Assembly (NCBI RefSeq): GCF_020882245.1
Contig: NC_083599.1
Span: forward strand, 73,577,745-73,641,744
From: Rhopalosiphum padi
Lineage: Eukaryota > Arthropoda > Insecta > Hemiptera > Aphididae
Length of the DNA stretch: 64,000 bases
Direction of reading: 5' to 3'
Positions 50,978-63,935 of the stretch are shown in pieces. The stretch's first letter is position 1. Each line of letters opens with the position of its first letter. The translations under genes and the position numbers were made by a program. The notes beneath the pieces are model-generated. The model made no database searches. It was not told the origin of the DNA and was given only the letters and a program-made list of their open reading frames with translations.

Positions 50978-53335
50978 CTATTATATTATTATTATAATTA
51001 TTCCGTTTACCACGTGTCCACAATACCAGTAATTCATAATAAAGTCTTCCTCTCGCGTGTATCATAACATTTGATACGCCTTGTTCGATTACCACCTACT
51101 TAAGATAAAATATTATATGATATAAATGTGTGCGTTTTTTTTTTTTGTTTTTTTTTTTGTTATAAATAAAATATATGTATTGCGGATTTAACACACACGA
51201 ACGCGGATTTCTCTCGTGTTGTAATATTGCCGCTTAAGTATTATCATTCGAAACAAAACGATTTATTGTGTCCAGTGCGACATAAGGGTTTTCTCTTTTT
51301 ATAGTTTCCGCTCGCATGACGTACATATTAAATAACTGCATAATATAATATTATTTTGCAAACCAAACTGTATGCACTGCATACGTCTCATGCGATGCGA
51401 GTAACTGGTTTTGCTCCAGTTTCTTCTGCGGATTTACATTTTCCAATTCCTAACCATATATTATATTATTATAATTTAAAAGTGACATTTGATACCATTT
51501 TAAGCACTCGCAGGAACGGGTTTATATTTTAAGAGTAGAATTAAAAAACTTTATTGTCAATATGGTCAGTCCCATATGAAATACATAATATGAATATCTA
51601 ACTCGATTGTTACCCATGATATGAGTAATCCTACCCATCACATATCACTCCTTAAGTCTTCCGACGTGAGTATACTTAGTCGTTTCAATACTATACACAT
51701 AGATTTTTATTTGTTTTTTTTTTTTTTTGGTTGGTCTAGACGTATAATATTAGCTTAGTACGATATTATTATTCATAGGACATAATATTAATATTTTTAT
51801 ATTATCAAAAATAATAAAATAAAATATTATTAAATATTTTTAATAAATAAATATATGCGCAAAAAGGTAAATAAGAAATAGATGTAGACATGGAAAAATT
51901 TCGAAAAAAAAAGATAAAAAAAAACTTTTATATCCCTTTCTAAATTTGTTATTAATTCATATTATAGGGCAAATGTGACGACTGACATCATATACGAAAT
52001 TGTTGTTATAGTTATAATACATCAAAAAAAAAAAAAATAGGAATGTCGTGTTTCACGACTGAATTTTCCAACCAAAATATGTAACAAAGATTTAATAATA
52101 AAGTCAACGCTGCGTTCAAAGGCACAACTACATAGTAGATTAGGCGGAAAGGTAGTTATCCCCATAAATACTTTCATAGCTCTACCCTAATATACATTTG
52201 ATAGAAGGGAAGTCACGAAAAAATTGTTTTCCTTGTTTATGGTAATTTCATAACATATTATGTGTAAATAATTTAAGACTCGTATTTTATTATTACATCA
52301 TTCTTACCTAAACAGAATGTTATAAGCCGTGTCCCTACTCACTCACACTTTAAATTTTCGAAACCAAACTTACTCAATTCGTTGTTTGTACTTTTAATCC
52401 TTTTGTTTGTGCTTAATGCCTCCCTGATGTATTCAACTTTGAAACTGGTGATGATACTGCGGTTGGGGAATGCTTATCCCCTTTTACAATTTCTAAACCA
52501 AACTTGAATTATTTATTTATGCTTAATCCGTTCGATAGTAATTCCATCTCGAAATATCCAAATCTAAAAAATGGGAGGGGACATCGCGAGTTAATTTAAT
52601 TTTTAATAATTGTCACTACACAAAAATGTATTCACGCCATACATCTATAGTAATATGCATCGCACATTCCAGAATGTCTATAGTGACTACCACAGTGTTA
52701 TTATTAGTCACTTACAACCATACAAACAGAGTAGAGGTGTATGTCGAAATTTTTCGCAAAAAATAATAAAGTAAAAAGTATAAAAGCTACTTCGTCTAAA
52801 AAAAAAAAATGTGGTCCAAGGTGTGCCTAATGATATCATATGTGAATATTATATGGGTGTGGTTGTGCACGCCTATGACTATAATATATACCCAAAATCG
52901 CTAGAGGTGGAGGGGGGCAAACATACATATTGTAAATCGAAATACTGTTTTTACAATAGAATTTTGTTGCTACAAATAATAATTCAATTACGTGAATATG
53001 TTCTAGTTGTTGTGGTGTTTGTACAATTTGCTTTTCACGGAACAGAGCGTATATTAATAGCTCGTTAACGCAACTGACTAATCAAAAAAAGTTCACACGG
53101 AATGGTCAAACGATATTATACTGCGATCTAATGATTCGCTTTGCCTACAAATATCGTATATATATTGGTAGGTAGCTTACACGTCGAAATATTTACATTT
53201 AACAATCACACACACACACACAGAGCTATTTTGGATGTTTTAGTAATGTTATGTTATTTAGTTCTGAAATTCGTATCGATTTCTAAAAAAAACGGTGGGG
53301 GGGAGACTTCTATCGAAAATAATAAATTAAAAAAT
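50978..53335. other. Gene-free stretch
   Basis: AT-rich with poly-T runs near 51.14 and 51.72 kb and a short CA run near 53.21 kb. A minus-strand IQVWFRN string near 52.48-52.51 kb superficially recalls a homeodomain but is flanked by stops. No gene supported. Confidence 0.5.
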
Positions 53336-53660
53336 GGCTCTGGAAGAGAGAGCCCTGCAGCGTGGATTCCCTTTAAACCTTCCGTCAAATCCGGCCGGAC
53401 CGCAGCCAACAAAGTATTAAATAATACATTTATAATACACGCGGTATTAATTTATTCCCGAACGAGCCTTATCGCGTACCGACCGGATTAATTTCCAAAA
53501 TCACTGAATAAGCCCGGTGACACACGTCGGTGTTACGCATTAACATAATATAGCAACAATGCGACCGCAGGACGACAGGTTTGTCTGTGGTGGTGCCTAC
53601 CGTTTCCGGACACCGACCTCGGCGTGACGGGTAATAGTATATATTATTACAGGTGTAATG
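53336..53660. promoter_or_regulatory. Small CpG-rich block
   Basis: Balanced to GC-rich DNA with many CpGs in an AT-rich region. Several short frames are open, among them ATG at 53333 reading ALEERALQRGFPLNLPSNPA to a stop after 29 codons, with a GTATTA that could be a donor. Coding is not convincing; a promoter or untranslated exon is as likely. Confidence 0.25.
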
Positions 53661-54413
53661 GGCGTTCGCGAAATTACTTCGGTAACCGTATAATATACGT
53701 AAAAATATTTTTCGATGTACGCAATGTTATTTAGCATTATTCTTGTATAGCATATGAACGTACAGATTATGCGCGTAAAAAGCTATTTGACGGATTTTGA
53801 TGAAAATTACAAATTGCTGTTCTCGGAGATGTCGGAAATGTTTAGAGAGTAATCCGATGAACGGCGTATAAGAAAAAATAACCGAGTGCTACGTTTACAC
53901 GTCCCGGTCGTATATTAGTTCATAAAGTCAAGTACACCGAAGAGCTGGTTTGTCTGTGGTTGGGGTGTATACTGAAACCATCTATAAAGCGCCATATTTT
54001 ATATTTGTTTACTTTTTCACCGACGAAATCGTGTTATACAGACTGCAGACTTCAGTACTAAATTAATTAATCATCATCAGTGTTATATTATACTGTACAG
54101 TGTACGCGCTGTTCTTGAATCGATCCCGTTAGAACAAGAGTACAACGCCTCCGCCACACGAAACGTATTAATTTTTATATTTTCTTATTGTATTCGGTTG
54201 GTTTAATGCGAATTCCGTATACAATATGAAAACTCTTTAGGTATACCTAAAATAATTTGATATGCAACAGTTTTGTAATTTTCAAGTTTTATCCGATTAT
54301 CAAAGTAATAGAGTCACGTTTAGTATTTATTTTACAGTGATATGACATAATATATATTTTTAATAAAATGCATCCTACAACTGATCTCCCGAGTCAAAAA
54401 ATATAACTGCTAT
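53661..54413. other. Spacer
   Basis: Mixed-composition DNA, AT-rich to the right; a CAGGTTTGTCTGTGG motif at 53577 recurs loosely near 53949 (GGTTTGTCTGTGG). No gene seen. Confidence 0.45.
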
Positions 54414-55320
54414 TTTAGATTCTGAACGGAGTGATGAATGTATATTGAGTTTATAATGATGAGTGTTTTTTTTATTTTTGTGCCTTTCATCACGTTTTGG
54501 AGTAGTATAAAAAAATAATGCTTTGATTTTTTACTTCAGCCCCTCTTTGAAAATTAAATTAAATTGAATCTAGTTGGTACTTTGGGGGGATCAAAATTAA
54601 AAAATTTCCAGTAGTTTTCAAAAGAATCAGGAAGAACTAAGAAAAAGTAACGGCTAACGGGAATATTTGCGCATACCCACTTTTCAACAAAATCGATTTT
54701 TTTATTTTGCTGTAACTCAAAAACGAATCATTGTAAATATTGAAATTTTCACAACATTTTTATATTAGCGTTATCTATTTACGATTAAATTTTTAAAATA
54801 TTTATAGACCATTGAAATTTTCGATTTATTTAAATTTTTTTTCTTAAAATGCCGATAAAAAAAATTTGGCTAACCAAAAAATCTTTAAAATTGAATACAA
54901 GGTAAGTGTTCTTATTGTAGTAAAAAAAAAAAAACCATAAATCGTTAGTCACATTTTTGTTTATAAGCATAAAAAGTTCAAATGTTTACGAAATATGTCA
55001 AAACCGCGAAAATTTGCAAGGAATTTCGAAGTTGAAAATTCATAACATTTTTGTAATTTATATCTAAGGTTAAACCCCAACACAAAGTTCTCCATAACTT
55101 TTTCTTCAAATAACTGTAAAAAAAAACTCCAGCGTCAACAGAGAAAACATTTTATGAGCGTATGACATTTATTTTTTTACGAAATCCAGTAAAATAACGA
55201 TATAATATTACAATTTAAATATAGGTAATGATATAATATATCCTACTAATCATCCTAGACTGACAAATCATCTCCGACCAGAATCGTTTTTCGTATACAA
55301 TGATATTTGTGGCATTAATA
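54414..55320 (+). mobile_element. Dispersed repeat, long copy E with inverted ends
   Basis: The left end is TTTTAGATTCTGAACGGAGT. The right end, in inverse orientation, is CGATTCTGGTCGGAGATGATTTG, so the termini are related inverted repeats of about 20 bp. The roughly 900-bp interior has many poly-A/T runs, CAAAATCGATTTTTTTATTTTG, GTAACTCAAAAACGAATCAT and TTCATAACATTTTTGTAATT blocks, and no coding frame. The same order of blocks occurs in copy D at 36.3-37.3 kb. Both ends are present here, which makes this the best reference copy in the window. It is non-autonomous; the enzyme source is unknown. Confidence 0.65.
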
Positions 55321-56050
55321 CATAATATTAAATATACAATTTTAATAAAAACTGACTTTCATTGATTATATTTATTGCTAAACGGCACCGCATCTCGTAG
55401 AGTCTAATCTGTATTACATTTTATAATTTGAGGATATTCCAGTCATCATAATATGAAATACTATGTTTAGTTTTCTTTTTTTAAACGTAGCATTTTTAAG
55501 ACAATAATATTTGTGTGCAACATGTAGCAACAACTTAAAATAAGTCAATAACTTGTAATATTTTAAAATGTAACAAATTTAAATTGTCGGGCTTTAAATA
55601 TTGTTTATTATTTTATATAATATAATATGAGCATGTCATATTATTAAACATTATTGTGAGTATTTATATTTTTAATTTCAAATACTTAAGCAAATAAGCA
55701 TTTAGAATATAATATTATTAAACATCAAACTTTAATATTTTTATTAAAACTATGCATTTTAAGTCGTGGCGCAGTGGCAGTCTTATTCTAAAGGTGCATT
55801 AAATAATGAAAATTATGTTCAACAAAACTGATAATCCACTAATCGACTTAACAAAACACGAAGCTAATCCTCGACAAGATTACATAATAATATAATACTG
55901 TAGTAAGTATATGAAATTCGTATATTATCATTATTACCCGTGAAAGTATAATATTATATATATATTATGATATAATATGAACCCAAAAATTACGGTTCAG
56001 TGTAGATCGAAACTGTTGACGGAAATAACTCGGATGGTTTCACAATATTT
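55321..56050. other. AT-rich spacer
   Basis: No gene or bounded repeat recognised. Confidence 0.5.
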
Positions 56051-56296
56051 TTAATAATAATTATAAAACAAAAATCGGAACTTTTGAACTACAGCTCCGT
56101 CGTTAATGAAGCGCAGGAGTCTCTCGATTTCCTCGACTCTTTGAAATAAAATGTTTTTAAACCTTAAGTTTATTTTATCATACCTCGTTATTAAAGCAAA
56201 AACAAATAAAAAATGTACTCTTCGTCCCTCTCGTAAGTCACGGCATTCTACTGTAGAGTGTTGGAAGTAATGTGAGGAAAAATCGAAATGAAGCAC
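56051..56296 (-). other. Coding-like block, strand undecided
   Basis: Minus strand: an 81-codon frame without ATG, with acceptor-like ATTATAG at its start; its end reads RVEEIERLLRFINDGAVVQK after a second acceptor-like TTTCAAAG. Plus strand: from acceptor-like GAACTACAG (ending 56094) a frame reads SVVNEAQESLDFLDSLK to TAA at 56147-56149, which overlaps an AATAAA. Both readings have coding-type codons over the same 60 bases, so one is probably the shadow of the other. No family is recognised; it could be a terminal exon of an unseen gene on either strand. Confidence 0.3.
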
Positions 56297-56670
56297 TATA
56301 ATATTATGCGAACATGTGAAATTTTAGACAAATACATGATTTTCTGATCCGAATATTGTAAGTAAAATTTGATAAGCGAACATAAGAGTTATATTTATTA
56401 TTTCTTTTTTAGCATTATGTTATACTGTAGTGATTCTATTGCGTCGCAACTGTCGTGTTATAATTTTTTTTAAACATTATTGTAAAAAATGTTTTGTTAA
56501 CAAAAACATATAATATTACAATATATACACCTATACTGGATATCGGATAAGGATATGTATAATTACATGGCGTTGTTACAAAGCTAGTAAAATAAAAAAA
56601 TAATATTAATCGAATTTTTCACCTTTTTTATATTATTATACATAATATATTATATTCGAATTATTGTTGT

Positions 56671-56872
56671 ATGCAGGAGGTATGCACAACACGATTTTCA
56701 AAATATTTCGAGACTAATTGTCTGCTATTTATACCAATTATACCGCGGGCCCATTCACACTTTACATATTATTTAAATATAACGACGAGCACACTCGAAA
56801 TACACTCGAAATCTACCGTGCGGCAAAACCTCATTGCCGAGTTTTTTCAAAGGAATTTATTTACATTTTTCT
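56671..56872 (+). CDS. Doubtful first exon, unknown product
   Basis: A true ATG at 56671 opens 81 codons. A consensus donor (TTCT|GTAAGT at 56873) falls within it, so the exon would contribute about 67 residues. The product has no signal peptide or recognised domain; codons are moderately mixed. It ends just before a CpG-rich block, which is the wrong side for a promoter of this strand. Low confidence. Confidence 0.18.
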
Positions 56873-56939
56873 GTAAGTCTTTAAAGTGCCAGTATATATA
56901 TATATATACGGTATGAAAGTTAAAAAAAAAAAAACTGTA

Positions 56940-57340
56940 ACATTTTTGTCGAGACTCGCGGCCCGTCAGAACGTCGACGACCAATCGTCACAGCTACGGC
57001 ACCTATACATTATAATATGTATTATAATATAATAATATATGCGAGTGTTGGCCGAGGGTCGCTCGTACTCTGTACATAGTAATATAATACACCCTCTGCC
57101 CGACCCGTGTACGGTATCTATAATACATTATAGAATTAAATGGACCGAACAACCGATTACTGATTTAATCGAATGGGTCCGAATGGCGCGGGTATAGATT
57201 GCACGGTCGTCGGTCGTTTTAAATGAAACTCGTCGTCGTCGCGTCGTATTGCCGCCCGCGTATTATTACTCTCGTGTAAACAGCAGAGACTACAGTCGGA
57301 GAGCTGTCGGAGTCGTCTACCGGGAGATAGTGTAATGTTT
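56940..57340. promoter_or_regulatory. CpG-rich block
   Basis: GC- and CpG-rich islands (CTCGCGGCCCGTC at 56954, CGTCGTCGTCGCGTCG near 57230) separated by TA-rich DNA. Short ATG frames of 7-18 codons are present but no convincing protein. It looks like a promoter or untranslated exon region, with direction unknown. Confidence 0.3.
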
Positions 57341-60090
57341 TAAATTTATTAAACGCGTTAATATATAGTATTAATCTCTTAATATTTCTAAAGGCTATCA
57401 CGTGACATTATTACAATACGCGACGATGATTAGTGATATTATAATTATTATAATTATTATTATTACTAAACACGTTTTGACAAATGAATTTGGTAAAAAT
57501 TACAATAACGATGTTAAACTATTATAATATGCTTACCGTACACATTAATTATTATAGACCACAGTAAATACGAATATTATATGTGTAAATATATTATATA
57601 TTTTTTATGTTAACTGACATTTTAGTGGTTTTATGACAAAGAAAAAAAAAGGAATGATCACTTGGCTGAATCGAGGGGTCGGTAAAGTAATTCCCAGGTG
57701 ACAGAGTCCCACTCGAGTCTAATAATTATTATTTTTAATTATTTAAAGGGATTCGTCATGCGTTTTGTCCCGAGTATTCATCCACGAAAACGCACAAACG
57801 AGAAATTATGAGCAATAATATTATTATATAACGACGAGGAGATTAATAACTCTAACTGCTAAAACTTAAATAAATCCAAATTTTTCGGCTTATGTGTAAT
57901 TTATTGAAATATATCAGTGATGGAATGATCGAGATTACACGAGATTCATAGGTATTTAAAAATAGTATTCATCGTCATTCGTGATTTCCGTCATATTTCA
58001 TCGGCACCTCTTATGAGAAAAAAATAACATTAGTATAAAAAATTATTGGAAATTGTAACTAGACAAATACATTTTTTTCATTTTTATATAGCGAATAATT
58101 TTATAATTTATTATTATCTTTATCTGGACAAATTATACTAATATATCAGTTGATTTATATTTCAAAATATTAATAGTATAATAATAGATGACTGTACTAT
58201 ATAAGTGATATAAAGTGTAAACATTTATCATTAATATATTGTTTTGTTTGTTTTGTTAATAGGTGCTAGTAACCAAGGTACTATAAATGTTATACGTATA
58301 TAAGTGTTGAATGTGTAAAAATATCAGATAATTGCCAGAATGTACTTACTACTTACACATATTATGTTATATGTACAACAAATAGTACCTAAAGTACATT
58401 CAATACATTGTTTTATATATAAGATCATGAAAACAAGTGACCACTCGTCATGTCATGGAAGTCCTTTGGACTTGACAGAAATAAATATCACTGAACTGCT
58501 TTATTTTTGAATAGGTCGTAGTGATATACAAACTTGGAAATTCTACAAATCTTTACTAGTAATAAATTATTTTTAAACAAATTCTAAAAACGTCAAATTA
58601 TAATAAATTAAGACATTGATTATTTTACTGAAATGTTAAGAGCCTGGTAACACCACCTCGGTAGTGGTATTAGATATACGAGTCTGGTGTAAGTTTTCAC
58701 GATTGTGAGCTTATTACTCCGTGCATATGGAGAAAGGCTACACGAGTATTAGGCTATAATAACCAACCCTATTATGCTAAATTTAATTAAAATTTGTAGT
58801 TTTATACGAAATGTTAGTAAAAAGGCACGTTCTAGCATATCATAGTGAATAATTCAAATGTAAAATAATATGAGCTAATACACAATATTCATATTAAATG
58901 TTATACAAACATTACGACGCATTAAATTATTAACATATATTATATTGGGAACACTATACGCTTATTAATAAATTAAACAACTATACCAAATTGTATATAA
59001 TATTATGTTTAAATTACATTTATTAAAACCTTAAAAATGTATTTTAACATTGTAGCCCATACGTGAAAAACTCGAGGGGACTAAATCAAATATTAATGGT
59101 TTTAAACATTAATTGATGGCTTTGCTCATATTAAACGTTCGAATATTCTTTTTATGATATCCAAAAACTTCAAATTTAATTGAATGGATAATATACTTTG
59201 AACATATTAATAACTAATATAATATGAAACGTTTTTGATTCGCATTTAAATGGGATTTCAATAAATAATAAACAACCTACTAAATATCTACATTGTATAA
59301 CAAAAGTAATTTATTAATCTTTTTCTATTATGTACGAGTAATTAAAAAAAATTATATACTACCTGTTACGTAAAATTGTATTACGTTACTTATTTTAGAG
59401 CTTTTATTTTTTTTCTTTTAAACAAAACGTACCATTTTCTCTAACGTTATTCCTGCAAAGTTGTGTGTAGAATTTTTGAAAGGCATAATTTGTAAATTAT
59501 TCACTGATTTTTATTTTACCTTTAGTAGAAAATACGTTTGTATGAATAATAAATCTACAATGCCTACATTATCAATACTTACTTACATAATAAATAATTA
59601 TTATTATTCTGTACGAAATTAAATTAGTAGTATATAATCATATTATTCTAGGCCACTATATTTTACCATTCTAACAGATCATTATACATTTTATAGTATA
59701 TAATAATATATATATTATACAAAAATACCTACAATGAGTAGATAAATAATTGATCTATTATACCAATACGATGTTATTGTCTGAACACACCGTAATTCAA
59801 TTGTTTAATTATTTCTTTTTCGTAGTCAACTAAAGAGTCTATAGTTCTGTATCGTGAATAAGTAATCAGGATCGATGACAATCATTATACGACGTAACAA
59901 CTCTATAGGTACCAATACATTTATATAGCCTGTGTGTGGATATAATATTCTCGTCGAAAACCTCTCAGTGATCTATGTCCACTGCAAATTACCTATACGA
60001 CCAATAAATATATCAAAACAGCTACACCGTTTACACTCAATACAGTCTACACCATCTCCAGTATAATACGTATTTATATATATATATAAA
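57341..60090. other. Gene-free stretch
   Basis: AT-rich. A short hairpin with ACCAC/GTGGT arms lies near 58650-58670. No gene, tRNA or bounded element supported. Confidence 0.55.
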
Positions 60091-60430
60091 GTAAATATTA
60101 GTGATGTGAGTCTTGTAAATTTAACATGTAAAATTTTACTGGTAAAGTAAATTTACAATTTACATTTTTTTTACCACTCAAACAGTCGAATGATCACTTT
60201 ATTTGTATGTTTTTGTATTTTTTTATCAAGATATTAGGATTATAATACAAATCAGGATTTTTTTTAAATGATAATTACAGTTACGTGATACAAATTATTA
60301 TGATATGGTGTAAAAATAATATTGTGAAAAAATTTAACAGGTACACTATAAATTTGAATTTTAATAAAAATTTACTGGTAAATTACTAAAAAAAATGTTT
60401 ACGTAAAATCCTCATCTCTTGTAAATATTA
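60091..60430. mobile_element. hAT-like MITE with exact target duplication
   Basis: The direct repeat GTAAATATTA flanks the element at 60091-60100 and 60421-60430; with an 8-bp hAT-type duplication GTAAATAT the element is 60099-60420. The left end TAGTGATGTGAG and the inverse right end AAGAGATGAGG are imperfect inverted repeats, followed on both sides by AT-rich segments containing TTTACTGGTAAA-like motifs. 322 bp, no coding capacity. The intact duplication suggests a fairly recent insertion. Confidence 0.65.
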
Positions 60431-63400
60431 TTAACAGGGAGATTAAAACAACATAGGCTAGTGTAAAAAGAATAAAACTGTTTTTCAATCGGATGTAGGT
60501 ACACGACGATTATTTTTATTCGTGAATTTTTTATAACATTACAATTATTGCCTACTGATTTCCGTACGTAAATAAATGTTTTAATTGAAACATTTTTTTA
60601 ATAATTATTAATTGTTTCTAAAATATGGTTTGCAGAAATATTCCACAAAATATTTACAGGTTTTTAGGAAATTTCTTGTAAGTAAATTAATTTACTTTAT
60701 AAGTAAATTCCAGAAAGTTACGAGAACGGCTGAATTGTCTAAACACTGAATGGCAACATTTACGGCACACGTATTTTATTTTGTGAATTTGACATTGCCG
60801 TAAAAATAAAATGATCATACTAGTAAATTTTAATTTGTAATATTCTAAATTATAGTGTAAAATATTCAAAAATGTATGTACCAACAAATTTTATGGTTAT
60901 TTTATATTTTAAAAATATACCGTTTGTTCTCAGTTTTTAATTTAATTTTTTACTTATTAGGTAAATGGTAGAGATATAAAGAACGAAAATCAACGGAAAT
61001 ATATATTTTTTTTAACTCAGAGTTGTAAATATCATAATTATTTGTTAAAAATAAATAAAACACTTCTATCGTGGTGCGCACCAAGAATCCAGATAGTATC
61101 AGGAATTTGTATTTTATCTTGCATTCTAATTATTAAATTTTAATTTACATTAATATTTTAAAATGCAATTCACTTTGCACCGGCAAAAAAGTGGTTCAAT
61201 AAAACTAATAATATTTTAAACTCGACACGCAACGTTAAAAAACAACTAAAATTATTTGTTTGCTTTAATAAGTTTTTTTTGACAAACTATTAAAAATTAA
61301 TTATTTGATCACTAAAAACTTAGTTTGTTAAAATATTAATCATTTTCCGCTTGGAATAAATTATAATCCCTAACAAAAATAGTTATTTCATAATTAATAT
61401 TCCTATGCATTGACTACGATATTCTGTCCCTTAATTTCCAACTACTATTATATTATATGTTCACGCAATACCCAAGTTGAATAGACTCTCCGTAGACTTA
61501 AATATTATACAAACACTTCAATCGTTCTTTGCCAAAACAAGGATCATATTTTTGAAAACGTGTACCTATTCACAAACCGTATATTTTGTGTCCTGTGTAA
61601 ACATGCACTGAATTCGTACTACAGTAATACAATTTCATGCAGAAATGAGTATATGCCGTAAATAGTTTTCGCAATAATGTGTTTGGAATGCTTACTTATA
61701 AATTATTATGATAAACGTAGTGAATTGACTCGTTGTCTGTTGAGCGGCATATTGCGTCAATATAGTGTGTAACATCACCAGAAATCAGAAAAAAAAACCA
61801 TAGTGATAAAACCACAATTAAAATAATAATTTAAAAATAAATGCAACAGTGGAATTATCTATAAAATGTTATTAATTGCATATCTTTATCAAAATGTGAA
61901 CTCTCAGCGCAAAGAAAAAATCGATTTAATGACATAAATTAATATTTTGATGATTCCAGATATGGTTAATATTACGTTTTCACCTGTTTTAAATAATTTG
62001 TGTTTTTAATTAGTAACATAATTATTGGTCATCAAAAATTTAGTCAGAAACTTCCCATACCTACTAGTTATCGATTTACAAGGCTCAGTTAACCTACATA
62101 GTTTTTTTTTTTTAATTTGAACTCAAGTTTATTCTTGTTTTGTCTTGTCTTAACAGTTAAATGAATAAACTGTTGTCAAACTAACAGGTCGCAAACTAGT
62201 AACGTGAAATAAACACTACCTACCTACTTATTTCTCGTAAATGTATTTTATATTGCTAAAAGTATATTTGTTATTAAAACCTTTAATTTATACCTATTAA
62301 ACTCATAATTTCATATTCAGTTTTCTATTTAAATATATATTTTTTTTTAATTTTCAGTAGCTAAATGTCAATTATAACAGCATTGTAAACAACAAAAAAA
62401 TCGCAGTTTTTTAAAAAGAAGAAATAGTTCGGCATTACATATGGCCATGATAATCTATAGGTACTTTAATATGACAATATAACTTAATTTCACAAAGTTA
62501 AAAATTTTATATAAAAATTTAACCGTATAAAATAAAAATCGGAGTAAATAGCACATTTGCCCTTTGGGCGTATGTAATGTTGAGAGTTTTTTTAGAACTG
62601 TTGATTGAAATATGTCATATAAATATTTTTTTACTGTAGTAAATAGAGATTAATAATATAGTAGACTATAACTTATAAATGGGGTCCGATTTTAAGCGGA
62701 AAGTGCGTTATTTAAGTGCTCTATGACAATAAATTCCAAGTAGGTATATAACTTGTCTTGCAAACAACAGATATATACTTACTTTAAAAGTGAAACTTTT
62801 ATTTTGAACTCGTTTGCAATTTTTGATGTTTTCCGACATTATTAGAACTTCTTTAGAATATTTTCAAATCGTTTTATTAATACACTTAGTGCGTATATAT
62901 TACTACATTGTGCAAGTTTTTAGCGTAAATTAGGAAATTAGAATAAGTCTCGTAGAAAAAAATATTGTTTTCCAAGGATTTGCCTTAATAGTGTTATGGT
63001 GTATATTCAAACATTCAATATGAATGCGATAGCGTCTTTTTGCGTTTGTCAGATGTGTTGTCTTACAAGGCGGTAACTCATAACTCAAATAAATAACAAC
63101 TTATTGCTCTGCCGCAGTAGTAGATACATAGCGATCGTGTTTATTTCCAGTATGTACTGTTTATATATTGTGCGTGCTTAAGTTTGGTTTTTTGTTTTAG
63201 TTGAGATAAGGAAATGATAAAAATTACGAAAGTTAAACCGTTAATTTCTATCGCTTGCATAGTCGCATGCATGTATCATATAAACTATTTTAGTCGGGGT
63301 TTAAAGGGCATATTATAGGTTATTTTAGAGAATTTTTTTTTTTTTCTGATAGTTGAAGGTATTTAATTCCACGGCCTGTGTCTCTAGTTATATCGCATAA

Positions 63401-63579
63401 AATATAAAACCTCAATTTAACTCAGTAGTAAGGACCGGGTTAACTGACCAGTTAAACGCGAATGCAGTGTTGTATACAACGAGTATATTATTTGTTCTGT
63501 TGTAATTATTTATCCGATTCGCTAGCAGATCGAAAAAAAATAAGTTTTATTTAACGCTGAAAATACATTGTTATTCCAG
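60431..63579. other. Gene-free stretch
   Basis: AT-rich. A minus-strand 66-codon frame (60687-60887) contains a CxxC pair (VCRKCC) slightly reminiscent of a BED-type zinc finger but lacks the downstream His residues. Upstream exons of the receptor gene on the right were not recognised here. Confidence 0.45.
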
Positions 63580-63935
63580 GTCTCAGGTCTTGTTATCATA
63601 TTATTATAATTTTGGAGATGATTCAAATTTCACATGTATCTTTATTTCAACTTTATGATTTCATACTTATCGTAAATATTCAATTATCTTTTTATACCAC
63701 AGTATTATTTTATAATGCTTTCGTTTCAAGTTATCAAATGAGGCTTTATTATTTTACAGTAAACAATTTTTCCATATCATTGACGTTCATATACCTACCT
63801 GATATATATTATATTATGATTTTCACATTTTGTGAACTCAAAAAAAAAACCGGCTTGATAATATTAGTTTATGACTACCACAAATCACAATTAATTTCCG
63901 AAATCATTAATTTATCGTGTATTTTATGCAGTTGA
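63580..63935 (+). CDS. Gustatory-receptor-like exon (partial)
   Basis: After a good acceptor (TTGTTATTCCAG, AG at 63578-63579) one frame is open to TGA at 63933-63935. The product is strongly hydrophobic with two or three membrane segments (around LYDFILIVNIQLSFYTTVLF and LTFIYLPDIYYIMIF). A Cys and the segment ELKKKTGLIILVYDYHKSQL ISEI follow. Insect gustatory receptors have this layout from TM5 to the loop before TM7: a helix with N-x-x-x-S/F, then TM6, a Cys, a lysine-rich KTG-like stretch, and an L-x-x-EI-x-x-x-S helix. The conserved TM7 exon with the TYhhhhhQF motif would lie beyond the window, so the real donor is probably before 63933. No upstream exons were recognised, so a pseudogene is possible. 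Family call is from pattern memory. Confidence 0.5.

Noticed and set aside
52474..52509. Minus-strand string IQVWFRNCKRG resembling homeodomain helix 3
   Set aside because: Stops lie directly on both sides, the rest of a homeodomain is absent, and Asn-Arg-Arg of the recognition helix is not kept. Most likely chance.
60687..60887. Minus-strand frame with VCRKCC resembling a BED zinc finger
   Set aside because: The distal His pair of the finger is missing and the frame is short.
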